Positions 1-8,600 of a stretch of DNA of 18,855 bases are shown here, piece after piece (within the stretch, counting starts at the first letter, position 1; each line of letters starts with the position of its first letter). The notes under the pieces are model-generated. The model saw only the letters and a program-made list of their open reading frames with translations, made no database searches and had not been told where the DNA came from. The DNA is from JAKORR01 sp964608495 (GTDB lineage: Bacteria; Armatimonadota; Zipacnadia; Zipacnadales; FEN-943), in NCBI GenBank assembly GCA_964608495.1, contig CAZSOQ010000096.1:1-18855 (forward strand), in the 5' to 3' direction. The translations under genes were made by a program, and so were the position numbers.

Positions 1-61
1 CTATAAGCCTGTACGGCGCAGGTAGGCCCGCGCACTTTCTGCGCAGCCTGGCCCCGCCTCC

Positions 62-760
62 CTACCACCGCGACGGGATGAAATCCTGTGGGTAGCGGCA
101 CAGCTCCCGCCGCCGGCACATCAGCTTGATGAGCACCATCCCGCAGAGGAAGCCGCCGATGTGCGCCCACCACGCCACGCCGCCCACGTGCTCGCCCCCC
201 AGTGGCAGGGAGACCACGCCCGAGAAGAGCTGGAAGACGAACCAGACCCCCAGGAAGGTCACCGCGGGAATCTCCACGATGTCAATGATCCACACGAACC
301 ATACCAGCGAGGCGACCCTGGCGTAGGGGAAGAGCAGGAAGTACCCCCCGAGCACCCCGGCGATCGCGCCGCTCGCTCCCACGGCCGGCATCGGCGACCC
401 GGCGTTCGCGAGAAGGTGCGCCACGCCGCTCACCAGACCGCAGGCCAGGTAGAAGACCAGGTACCTGAAGTGCCCCAGCCGGTCCTCGACGTTATCGCCG
501 AAGATGTACAGGAACCACATGTTCCCCAGGATGTGCAGCCACCCGCCGTGGAGGAACATGCTGGTGACGAAGGTCGCGGCCACGGCCGGCGTCAGGCCGT
601 CCTGAGCGAGGCGCGCCGGCACGAAGCCCCAGGTCATCAGGAAGGCGTCCAGGTTCGGCCGGCTCAGCTCGATGGCGAAGACGATGAAGTTGGTCCAGAT
701 CAACAGGACGTTGACCAGGGGGTAGCTGCGGCTGGGCACGTTGTCGCGGATGGGTATCAT
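62..760 (-). CDS. Rhomboid family intramembrane serine protease
   Basis: This 232-residue polytopic membrane protein belongs to the rhomboid family, whose members cleave transmembrane substrates inside the lipid bilayer. The sequence shows the catalytic serine in GASGA (Ser130) and the partner histidine in AHIGGF (His200). The upstream HxxxN pattern (His76, Asn80 in HILGNMWFLYIFG) helps form the active site in known rhomboids. Hydrophobic segments lie near residues 15-32, 68-90, 98-120, 126-146, 150-182 and 195-215. The N-terminus MIPIRDNVPSR is typical of bacterial members of this length. The ATG at 760 has only a weak purine stretch before it. The gene is divergent from the radical SAM gene and no partner substrate is visible nearby. 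Family assignment is firm; the substrate is unknown. Confidence 0.95.
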   Translation of the reverse strand: MIPIRDNVPSRSYPLVNVLLIWTNFIVFAIELSRPNLDAFLMTWGFVPARLAQDGLTPAVAATFVTSMFLHGGWLHILGNMWFLYIFGDNVEDRLGHFRYLVFYLACGLVSGVAHLLANAGSPMPAVGASGAIAGVLGGYFLLFPYARVASLVWFVWIIDIVEIPAVTFLGVWFVFQLFSGVVSLPLGGEHVGGVAWWAHIGGFLCGMVLIKLMCRRRELCRYPQDFIPSRW

Positions 761-821
761 GCCACTCTACCGGTGTCGCCTGCGCGAAGGACTGCCCCGG
801 GGCCGACCCGGCCACCAAGTC

Positions 822-827
822 AGTATA
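822..827 (-). promoter_or_regulatory. Candidate -10 box for the rhomboid gene
   Basis: TATACT is read on the minus strand about 60 bases upstream of the rhomboid start. No good -35 element is seen at the usual spacing, so this is a weak prediction resting on one hexamer in an otherwise GC-rich spacer. Confidence 0.3.
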
Positions 828-891
828 CTATGGCGCGCCGGGCCGCCACCACCTGCGCGCGCGGGCCGGCCTCCGCGGCCGGCGCCGGACC

Positions 892-900
892 TGCTATAAT
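892..900 (+). promoter_or_regulatory. Extended -10 promoter for the radical SAM gene
   Basis: TGCTATAAT is a perfect -10 hexamer with an extended -10 TG dinucleotide, in a spacer that is otherwise almost pure GC. No convincing -35 hexamer is present, which is common for extended -10 promoters. Transcription would begin near 907 and leave a leader of about 113 bases before the ATG at 1020. That leader can form a nested stem (905-910 with 954-959, and 921-926 with 942-947). Confidence 0.55.
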
Positions 901-1019
901 GGCTGCTGTCACGGGCCGGCCCGGCGTCCCTCTGCGGACCGCGCCGGTGCCACGACAGCCGCGAGGGGACAGCCCCACCCGACGCGGCGCGCGTGTGCGG
1001 CCAGGACTGGAGAGTGCGC

Positions 1020-2030
1020 ATGGACGAGGACCTTCGCCGCTGCAACCTATGCGAATGGGGCTGTGGCGTTGACCGCGCCGCGGGCGAACTCGGAGTGTGT
1101 CTGCTCGGCCAGCCCCAGGTCGCCTCTCGCACGCTTCACCCCGCGCCCCCCTCGAGCTTCACCATTTTCATGGCCGGGTGCAACTTCCGTTGCCTGCACT
1201 GCCAGAACTGGGAGATCGCGCATTGGCCCGCCACGGGCAAGCCCGTGGACGGTCCCCTCGACGCGTCCGCCCTCGCGCGGGAGGCGCTGACTGCCCTGGC
1301 CTCGCCCCGGGGCGCCTCGATCCGGGCTGACCGCCTGTTCTTCTCCGGCGGCGAGCCCACGTGCTCGCTGCCCTACGTCGAGGAGGTAGCCTGGCACGCG
1401 CGGCAGCTCGATCCCACGGCCAAGGTTAACTTCGACACCAACGGCTTCCTGACGGACGACAGCCTTCGCCGCGTCCTGTCCTGGACGACCTCGGTCACCT
1501 TCGACCTGCGCGCGGTGGACGACGAGGTGCACCGTGCTCTGGTCGGTGCGCCCGTGGCCCCGGTCCTGCGCAACGCCCGGCTCATGGCTGAACACCCGGA
1601 CAAGCTGTGGGAGTTCCGCGTGCTTCTGGTGCCCGGGATCAACGAGGACGAGGTGGAGGGGCTCTGCCGCTACGTCGCCGCCCTGGGCTCGGACCTTCCG
1701 GTCCACTTCCTCGCCTTCCGGCCGGAGTTCGTCCTCCACGAGCATCTCGGCGCACCCACCGCCTCTCTGGACAGGGCCGTGTCGGTGGGCAGGGATTGCG
1801 GCCTGCGCAACGTCTCCTGGTCCGGCCGACCCGACCTGCCCCCGGGCGCCGGCCTCATCACGCCCCGGCAGGCCACCACGCTGGGGAGAGGGTACTCGGC
1901 GCCGGGGGCCCTGCTTGCCGGTGCCTACGCCAGGTGCGCGGGCTGTATCACTGCCCCTCGCGACTGCGGCGCGTGCCGGGCCAGACTGCACTGCCGCGTG
2001 AAGGCCTACACCCCGGTCGCGGGATGGTGA
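1020..2030 (+). CDS. Radical SAM protein, PflX / AmmeMemoRadiSam-like
   Basis: This 336-residue cytoplasmic enzyme is predicted to cleave S-adenosylmethionine at a [4Fe-4S] cluster to start radical chemistry. The cluster motif CxxxCxxC is Cys54, Cys58 and Cys61 (GCNFRCLHCQNW). The N-terminal pattern CNLCEWGCG...GVC (Cys8, 11, 15, 27) matches the pyruvate-formate-lyase-activase-like families COG1313/COG1180. FFSGGEPT is the SAM-binding GGE motif. The C-terminal 31 residues add five cysteines (306, 309, 316, 319, 325) that may hold a second Fe-S cluster or zinc. I chose ATG 1020 because GGAGAG lies five bases upstream; the in-frame GTG at 993 has no such signal. No AMMECR1 or Memo partner is in the window, so the substrate is unknown. 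Confidence 0.93.
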   Translation: MDEDLRRCNLCEWGCGVDRAAGELGVCLLGQPQVASRTLHPAPPSSFTIFMAGCNFRCLHCQNWEIAHWPATGKPVDGPLDASALAREALTALASPRGASIRADRLFFSGGEPTCSLPYVEEVAWHARQLDPTAKVNFDTNGFLTDDSLRRVLSWTTSVTFDLRAVDDEVHRALVGAPVAPVLRNARLMAEHPDKLWEFRVLLVPGINEDEVEGLCRYVAALGSDLPVHFLAFRPEFVLHEHLGAPTASLDRAVSVGRDCGLRNVSWSGRPDLPPGAGLITPRQATTLGRGYSAPGALLAGAYARCAGCITAPRDCGACRARLHCRVKAYTPVAGW

Positions 2031-2205
2031 CGCGCCCACAGCGGGTCATTGCCTCTTATGGCCTGGTGCGGTTCGTGCCCCAGTGGCAGGCCCAGGGCGG
2101 CTCGCGGGCCCTTGTGGGAGGCTGGCACGGTTTCTGTGCCAGCGCGACGGCCGCCCACGCCCCCTCGCGGTCGCCTGTCCCGGGAATCGCCCGCTTTCCT
2201 GCCTC
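2031..2205. other. Convergent spacer between radical SAM and DUF72 genes
   Basis: The 175 bases between the two facing stop codons contain no plausible gene. The main content is the palindromic repeat at 2111-2148, which could also serve as a bidirectional terminator, although there is no T-tract on either side. Confidence 0.6.
2111..2148 (+). repeat. Dispersed palindromic repeat, copy 1
   Basis: An 8-base-pair stem (GCTGGCAC, 2121-2128, with GTGCCAGC, 2136-2143) closes a 7-base loop. The element and its flanks match a second copy at 11021-11059 nearly base for base (CTTGYGGGAGGC...TGGCACGGTTTCYGTGCCAG). The conservation covers the stem, the loop and the left flank, so it looks like a dispersed REP-like element rather than two independent terminators. 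Confidence 0.65.
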
Positions 2206-2937
2206 TCACGCCCCGCTCATCATCCTCCGCAGCTCCAGGGCGTTCCGCGGCGCATAGGCATGGGCGTCGTTATCGAAGAAGACATACACGTCCCGCCCCG
2301 CCTCCAGCTCTCGGCCGAGCTCCTCCGCCCACTCGCCGAGCTGCGCTTGCGTGTAGCACGAGCGGTACAGCTTCTCGTGCCCGTGCAGCCGCACGTAGAG
2401 GAAACCCGCCGTGGTGACCTTCCGCAGGGGATAGGAGGGCGTGTCGGCCCACACCAGCGCGGCCCCATGGTCGCCCAGCAGCCCGTAGACCGCTTCCGCG
2501 AACCAGGACTCGTGGCGAAACTCGAAGGCATGCCTCAGGTCGCGCGGCAGCAGGCTGAGGAACTCGGCCAGCCGCGCGGCATCGAGCGCAAAGCGTGGGG
2601 AAAGCTGCCAGAGGATCGGGCCCAGCTTCGGCCCGAGCAGTCGCGCCCGCCCGGCCACGAACGCCACCGGTTCCCCCACGTCCACGAGCTCCCGCCGGTG
2701 GGTGATGGTTCGCGTGGCCTTGTAGGCGAACAGGAAGCCCTCCGGCGTCTTCTGCCGCCACCCGACCAGTGTCGCCTCTCGCGGCGTGTGGTAGAAGCTC
2801 GAGTTGATCTCCACGCAGTCGAAAGCCTTGCAGTACTCGACCAACTCGCCGCCGCGCTTCACCTCCGGCGCGTAGAAGACCCCATCCATCCAGTGCTTGT
2901 AGCACCAGCCGCTGGTGCCGATGCGCAGCTCGGCCAA
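2206..2937 (-). CDS. DUF72 (YecE-like) TIM-barrel protein
   Basis: This 243-residue cytoplasmic protein matches the DUF72/YecE family throughout. Motifs, in order, are RIGTSGWCYKHW (5-16), VEINSSFYHTP (42-52), ILWQLSPRF (108-116), FEFRHESW (138-145), YVRLHG (181-186) and the C-terminal FFDNDAHAYAPRNA (220-233). Length is normal for the family. The biochemical role of DUF72 is not established to my knowledge; the conserved His, Glu and Arg residues suggest an enzyme active site. The start is TTG 2937, with GAGGAG six bases before it, inside the end of the Lon-like gene. The stop codon of that gene lies only three bases upstream, so translation is likely coupled and the two genes form an operon. 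Confidence 0.93.
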   Translation of the reverse strand: MAELRIGTSGWCYKHWMDGVFYAPEVKRGGELVEYCKAFDCVEINSSFYHTPREATLVGWRQKTPEGFLFAYKATRTITHRRELVDVGEPVAFVAGRARLLGPKLGPILWQLSPRFALDAARLAEFLSLLPRDLRHAFEFRHESWFAEAVYGLLGDHGAALVWADTPSYPLRKVTTAGFLYVRLHGHEKLYRSCYTQAQLGEWAEELGRELEAGRDVYVFFDNDAHAYAPRNALELRRMMSGA

Positions 2938-2940
2938 GGC

Positions 2941-5418
2941 TCACTCCTCGCCGTCGTCGCCCCCGGTGTCCTCGGCGCCGGCCTCTTCGCTCTCGCCTTC
3001 CTCTTCGCCCTCAGCCTCGCCTTCACCCTCGCCATCGCTCCAACTGCGGGCCTTCTCGGCCAGATCCACCAGCCGGTCCTGCACGCGCCGGTTCACCGTG
3101 CCCTCCGGGTAGGTGCCGTCCTCCTGCGGCTCGCCGGCCGGCACCCCCGTGAGCAGCTCGATCCCCTCATCCACCGTCGCCACGGCGTAGACGTGGAACC
3201 TGCCCTCCCGGATCGCCTCGGCCACTTCCTCGCGCAGCATCAGGTTGTCCGTGTTGCTCTCGGGCACGATCATGCCCTGCGTCCCCGTCAGCCCCACTTC
3301 CCTGCACGCCGCGAAGAAGCCCTCGATCTTGCGGTTCACCCCACCGATCGGCTGTATGTGCCCGTGCTGATCCACCGATCCGGTCACCGCCAGGTCCTGC
3401 CGCACCGGCAGCCCCGACAGAGCCGACAGGATCGCGTAGATCTCGGCCGAGGAGGCGCTATCGCCCTCGATCTCCTCGTACGACTGCTCGAAGGCCAGCG
3501 TGATCGAGCACGACAGCGGCTGCTCCCGTGCGTACCGCTGCCCAAGGAAGCCCGCCAGGATCATGCAGCCCTTGTCGTGGATCGGCCCGCTCAGCTTTGC
3601 CTCGCGGTCAATGTGCATCACGCCGCCCCGTCCCAGGTAGGCCCGGGCCGTGATCCGGCTGGGCTTGCCCACCACGTAGTCCCCCAGCGATACCAGCGCC
3701 ATCCCGTTGACCTGGCCGACGGCCGACCCCTCGGTCTTCACCATGATCACGCCACGCCGGATGTACTCCACCAGCATCTCTTCGACGCGGTTCGACCGCC
3801 AGATCCTCTGATCGAGGGCCTGTCTCACGTCCGACCCCTGCACCGCCTCGTGGCCCTCTCGCCCGGCCCAGTACGCCGCTTCCCGCACCAGGTCTGCCAC
3901 GAAGCTGAAGCGCGCCGTCAGCTTCTCCTGGTCCTCCGAGGCCCGCACGGCCTGCTCGATCACCCTCGCCGCCGCCTCGGAAGTGAAGTGCGGCAGTTGC
4001 TGCGACTGGCATTGGTGGGCGATAAACTCCGCGTAGGAGTGCACCATGTCCGGCGACCGCGGGTTCACGGAGTCGAAGTCCGCCTTCACGCGGAACAGCT
4101 TCGCGAAATCCTCGTCGTACGCGTGAAGTAGATAGTAGATCATTGGCGGGCCGATGAGGACAATCTTGGCCGAAAGCGGTACCGGCTCCGGCTGCAGAGT
4201 CACCGTGGACACCAGCCCCATCGCCTCCGCCAGCGACTCGATCCGGACCTCGCCGTTCTTCACGCAGCGCTTCAGCGCCTCCCACGCGTAGGGCCTGGTC
4301 AGCAGCTCCCAGGCGTCCACCAGCAGCACCCCGCCGTTCGCCTCGTGCAGCGACCCCGCGTGGATCATGGTGAAGTCCGTCACCAGCGCCCCCATCTGCG
4401 CCTGGTACTCGATCCGCCCAGTCAGGTTAGGCACCGTGGGATTCGTCTCCTGCACGATCGGGGCCCCGGCCCCGGGCTCCCGCGACGTCAGGACGTTCAC
4501 CCTGTACCTCTCGTAGGGCGGCTTGGGCTGCAGCGGCGCCGGCAGCACCACCTGATGCTCCTCCTCGCCCACGGCCATGCGCCGGAACAGCTCGGCGTTC
4601 TCCTTCACGTCCTTGCTGATCTGTTCGAGGTGGTCCAGCAGGTCCGGCACGTCGTGATACTTCGCCGCCAGCTCCTCGACCAGGGGCTCCGTCGCGCCCG
4701 ACACGATCTCCCGGTCCAGCTCTTGCACGGCCCGCCGCGCCTGTCGCTCCAGCCGGTGCGCCCTGCGCATGATCTCCTCGAGCTGCTTCTCTAGCGCCTG
4801 CCTGCGCTCCTCGATCTCATTGCGCTGCATGTCTGGCAGGGCCGCGAACTGCTGCGGGCTCATCACCTCGCCGCCCAGCGTTGGCGCCAGCATGATCCCC
4901 GACGGCGTCCGCCCCACCGCGAAGCCCTGCTCCCGCGATCGCTGCTCGAACTCCTCCAGCTCGTTGTTCCGCTGCTCGCGGAATTCGCGCACCAGCTCGT
5001 CGCGGCTCTCCGCGTACTCATCGCCCTCGAAAGCCTCGGTGACCGTCCGCCGCAGGTCCTCGACGAACTGCTCCATATCCGACCGCAGCTCGTTCGCCCG
5101 CCCGGGGGGGAACTGGAGGGCCCTCGGCCGGCGCGGGTCCTCGAAGTTGTACGCGTACACCCAGTCCGGCGGCGAGGGCAGCTTGGCGGCCACCTGCTCC
5201 GCCAGCGCCCGGCTCATGGACGTACGCCCGGTGCCCGGCACTCCCACGACGAAGATGTTGTACCCCTCGCCCGGAATCGTCAGCCCGAAGTCCAGTGCCG
5301 ACAGGGCCCGCTGTTGCCCCACCGGCTCCGACGACGGCGCCAGCTCGGCTGTCGAGGCGAAGCCCAGCTCTTCAGGCGGGCAACGCCAAAGGACTTCGTC
5401 GGCGGAAAGCTCACGCAA
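2941..5418 (-). CDS. Lon-like ATP-dependent protease (AAA_32 type)
   Basis: This 825-residue protein combines an N-terminal AAA+ part of the AAA_32/LonB-like type with a C-terminal Lon proteolytic domain. The P-loop is GVPGTGRTS (59-67), with Arg65 where Walker A normally has lysine. The Walker B region is GGVLLVDAWELL (362-373, Asp368). A charged, helical, probably coiled-coil insert covers roughly residues 125-245. The protease dyad is Ser654 in EGDSASSAE and Lys697 in GGVNRKIEGFF. Their 43-residue spacing equals that of E. coli Lon (Ser679/Lys722). The last 35 or so residues are a strongly acidic Glu/Gly tail. There is no membrane segment, so it should act in the cytoplasm on damaged or regulatory proteins. 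Start TTG 5418 is supported by AAGGAGG seven bases upstream. It leads an operon with the DUF72 gene. Confidence 0.94.
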   Translation of the reverse strand: MRELSADEVLWRCPPEELGFASTAELAPSSEPVGQQRALSALDFGLTIPGEGYNIFVVGVPGTGRTSMSRALAEQVAAKLPSPPDWVYAYNFEDPRRPRALQFPPGRANELRSDMEQFVEDLRRTVTEAFEGDEYAESRDELVREFREQRNNELEEFEQRSREQGFAVGRTPSGIMLAPTLGGEVMSPQQFAALPDMQRNEIEERRQALEKQLEEIMRRAHRLERQARRAVQELDREIVSGATEPLVEELAAKYHDVPDLLDHLEQISKDVKENAELFRRMAVGEEEHQVVLPAPLQPKPPYERYRVNVLTSREPGAGAPIVQETNPTVPNLTGRIEYQAQMGALVTDFTMIHAGSLHEANGGVLLVDAWELLTRPYAWEALKRCVKNGEVRIESLAEAMGLVSTVTLQPEPVPLSAKIVLIGPPMIYYLLHAYDEDFAKLFRVKADFDSVNPRSPDMVHSYAEFIAHQCQSQQLPHFTSEAAARVIEQAVRASEDQEKLTARFSFVADLVREAAYWAGREGHEAVQGSDVRQALDQRIWRSNRVEEMLVEYIRRGVIMVKTEGSAVGQVNGMALVSLGDYVVGKPSRITARAYLGRGGVMHIDREAKLSGPIHDKGCMILAGFLGQRYAREQPLSCSITLAFEQSYEEIEGDSASSAEIYAILSALSGLPVRQDLAVTGSVDQHGHIQPIGGVNRKIEGFFAACREVGLTGTQGMIVPESNTDNLMLREEVAEAIREGRFHVYAVATVDEGIELLTGVPAGEPQEDGTYPEGTVNRRVQDRLVDLAEKARSWSDGEGEGEAEGEEEGESEEAGAEDTGGDDGEE

Positions 5419-5522
5419 GGTGACCCCTCCTTCCGGTGGGAGGTGTGCTCCCCCGGCAAGGGAACTCTCTGGTGGGTTCGTGGCGGGTCGGCCGTGACCT
5501 GCAGCCCCACAGGTGGGAGGTG

Positions 5523-5551
5523 AGTATAGTCGAATCCGCCTCCGCGATAAA
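5523..5551 (-). promoter_or_regulatory. Candidate promoter for the Lon-like/DUF72 operon
   Basis: On the minus strand TTTATC (5551-5546) and TATACT (5528-5523) are separated by 17 bases, the optimal sigma-70 spacing. The -35 match is poor and the -10 good. It lies about 105 bases before the TTG start. I saw no CIRCE-like heat-shock inverted repeat beside it. Confidence 0.4.
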
Positions 5552-5602
5552 GGGCCCTGACCCGCCCCGTGCCCGCGGCGCTCCAGTGCCGCCCTTCGCC
5601 GC

Positions 5603-5630
5603 CCCGGACGCCTCCTGCTGCGCGTCCGGG
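5603..5630 (+). promoter_or_regulatory. Leader hairpin upstream of the large glycoside hydrolase
   Basis: CCCGGACGC (5603-5611) and GCGTCCGGG (5622-5630) form a perfect 9-base-pair stem with a 10-base loop. The loop contains CTCCT (5612-5616), which is complementary to AGGAG (5670-5674) in the Shine-Dalgarno sequence of the gene downstream. A loop-to-SD interaction that hides the ribosome-binding site is possible but unproven; no promoter upstream of it was clear. Confidence 0.35.
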
Positions 5631-5682
5631 CCTACGGCTCTTGGCTCACCGGGTCGGCTTGGCCGGCCCAGGAGGTGCTGAT

Positions 5683-8600
5683 ATGCTCGCCCTGGCCCTA
5701 TCGCTGATGGCTTGCCCGGCCGCCCTTCAACTTGCTGACGATTTCTCCACACCCGGGCCGCCGGCCCCCCAGCGCTGGCGCACCGTCGCTGGACGCTTCG
5801 AGGCCCGCGACGGCCTCCTCCACGGCTATCGCTCCGACACCTCCTGGCTCGTCTGGCGCGGTATGGTCGCCCCGACCCGCCTGCGCGCCGAGGTCACGCT
5901 GACGCCTACCGGCGGCAGTAGGCCCGGCGCCTGGGGCGCCTGCGGCGTCGCCGCCTATCTCGACAACGGCAACTACTGGCGCCTCGCCCTCGTTGAGAGC
6001 GCCAGCGACAAGGACATGCGCTACTGCGAACTTGTCGAAAAATGCCAGGGCACCTGGCAGGCCCAGGCCGCGGGCGACACGGCCCTCGAGACCGTTGGAA
6101 CCGAGGGCGAGGGCGGCTGGCAGCTCGGGCGCACCTACCGCCTCGTCCTTGAGCTCGACGCCCAGCGCTGCTCCGGCACGGTGCTCGAGGGCGACCGCGT
6201 CCTCTGGCGTCGCGTCTACGCGATGCCGGAGGTCACGACCGCCGTGCGCTCCGGCTGGCCCGCGCTGACTGTGGTGGACATGGAGGTGGATTTCGCCGAC
6301 ATGAGAGCCGACGCTGACCAGCTCGCTCTGGGAAGCCGCGAGGGCCCGCCGAAGGCCCTGGTGGTGCACAACGACCTCCCCGGCGCCGCTCCGGCCGTCG
6401 AGGAATGGGCCCGCGCGGCGCTCGCCGCCTCGGGGCTCCAGGTTGAGGTCCTGCCGGCCCAGCAGGTCGCGGCCGCGCAGCTCACCGGCGCCGACTACGA
6501 CGTCATGGTACTTCCCTCGGCCCAGGTGACGCCCGTGGGCCTCGCCGCCGCCGTCAGCCACTATCTCTCCCGCGGCGGCAGCCTCATGGTCCTCGCCACC
6601 GGCGTGCCCTTCGAGCGCCAGTTGACGCGCGTGGGCGACGAGTGGATCACGCCCGCCGAGGCCCAGGCCCGCGTGCCCTCCCTGCGCCCGGTACTCGACA
6701 TCGCGCCCGATCTGCCCGATACCTTCGTCTACGCCTCCAACGACCCGGCGGCCGGCAAGAGCGTCACCGTCGAGCCGGCGCCCGCCGAGACGGGCGGACG
6801 CGCGCTTCACTTCACCTTGGACGACTTCAGCGGCTGGAACACCTGGGGCACGCCGCTGAAGCTCGGCTCGGTCCAGGGCGACGCCCCGGTGATGCTCTTC
6901 TGGGCGAAGGGCGACGAGCAGGCCACGCACCTCATCGTCGAGGTGAACGAGGAGGACGGCTCGCGCTGGATCGCCGTTGCGCCCGTGACCACCTACTGGC
7001 GCCGCCTGGCCCTTGCGCCCGATGACTTCAAGTACTGGCGCGACTCGCCGGAGGCCGCCCGCCGCGGCTTCGCGGGCGATAGGGTGAACCCCGAGAGCCT
7101 TGTCGAGATCCGCTTCGGCCTGGCGAACAGCCACGCGCCGCTGGCCAGGGGCCCCAAGGACTTCTGGGTGGCGTCCGTGAGCGCCGGCCCGCTGCTGGCC
7201 CAGACCGAGCGCCGGCTCCCGCCCGAGATGGACGCGGTGAGCCCCTGGTACAAGACCTTCGAGTACCCCTCCGCCACGCGGCTGGAGACCGCCGACGGCA
7301 CGGTCTGGCCACGCGTGAGCTGCGCCGCGGCCGGCGTCGTCCGCTGTGCCCACGCGCGCCCCTGGGGCCGGGTGATGACAGGTGTGCGCGGCCGGCGCTG
7401 GGTGCCGATCCTGGAGGCCAGCGATCCCGCAGGCCACCACTCCTACGTCGCTGCCGCGGTCCTGCGTGCCGACGGCCCCTTCGCCGGGGCGAGCTGGAGC
7501 TGGTGGGGCCTGAGCCCCGAAGTGCTTGCCGCCAGCGGCAACGAGCTTGCGCCTCTCTTCGCCGATGTGGCTCGCGCGCACGTCCGCCGGCTCTGGCTCC
7601 TCGAGGCCGGTCCGGACCAGGTCGCTTACCTGGACGGCGCGCGGCCCCGCTGGGGGGCCCGGCTGCTCAACGTCGGCTCGACGCCCGCCTCCGTCGAGGT
7701 GCGCCTGTCCGCCACCGGGCCCGGAGGGCCGGCCCGCGCGCTCGACCGCCGGCTCGAGGTGGCCCCCATGAGCGACGCCGAGGTCTCGGAGGAGTGGCCG
7801 GTGACCGCCCCTGGCCTGTATGACGTAACCGTCGAGCTCCGCGTGGGCGACCAGGTCGTGGACCGCATCGCCACTCCCGCCCGCATGGTCAAGCCCCAGC
7901 CGGCCGCCGAGACGCTGGACAAGTTCGTGCGCGTCGAGGGCGGCATGTTCGTGCGCGGTGGCCGCCCTATCCGGGACAAGTCCGGCACCTTTCTCATGGG
8001 CGGCACGCCCTGGTTCGCCCACGGCGTCAACTTCTGGCCGCGCTACGTCGCCGGGCTGGCGCCCGAGGACTACGGCCTCGGCTGGCAGACCCTCGCCCAC
8101 TACGACCCCGTGCTCGTCGAGGAGGACCTGGCCATCGCCGAGTCCGTGGGCATCACGGCCGTCAGCATCCAGCCCCCCCGCGCGGCCGACGATCTGCCTT
8201 GCCTGTGGGACTTCCTCGAGCGCGCCGCCGCGCACGGCATCTACACCAATCTCTTCATCCCCGTGGACCCGCGCGGCTTCGACGCCGACTACGTGCGCTC
8301 GATCGTCGAGGGCGGCCGGCTGGCGGACTTCTGGGCGCTGTATGCCTACGACATCACCTGGGAGCCTCGCTTCGGCCAGTACGACGAGCGCAAGCGGTGG
8401 GACCCGCGCTGGCAGGAGTGGGTTGAGGCCCAGTACGGCAGCATCGCCGCGGCCGAGAAGGCCTGGGGCATCCCGGCCCCGCGAGACGAGGCTGGCGCCC
8501 TCACCGGCCCCACCGACCAGCAGCTCGCCGAGGACGGCGACTGGCGCGTCATGGTGGCAGCCTACCGCCGCTTCGTGGACGACTTCCTCTCCGCGGGCTA

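Noticed and set aside
1..61. A terminator for the rhomboid gene
   Set aside because: Only a 5-base-pair GCGCA/TGCGC stem without a T-tract is present; it is too weak to call.
2083..4131. A 682-residue plus-strand frame across the DUF72 and Lon-like genes
   Set aside because: It is antisense to two well-supported coupled genes, and its composition is typical of shadow frames.
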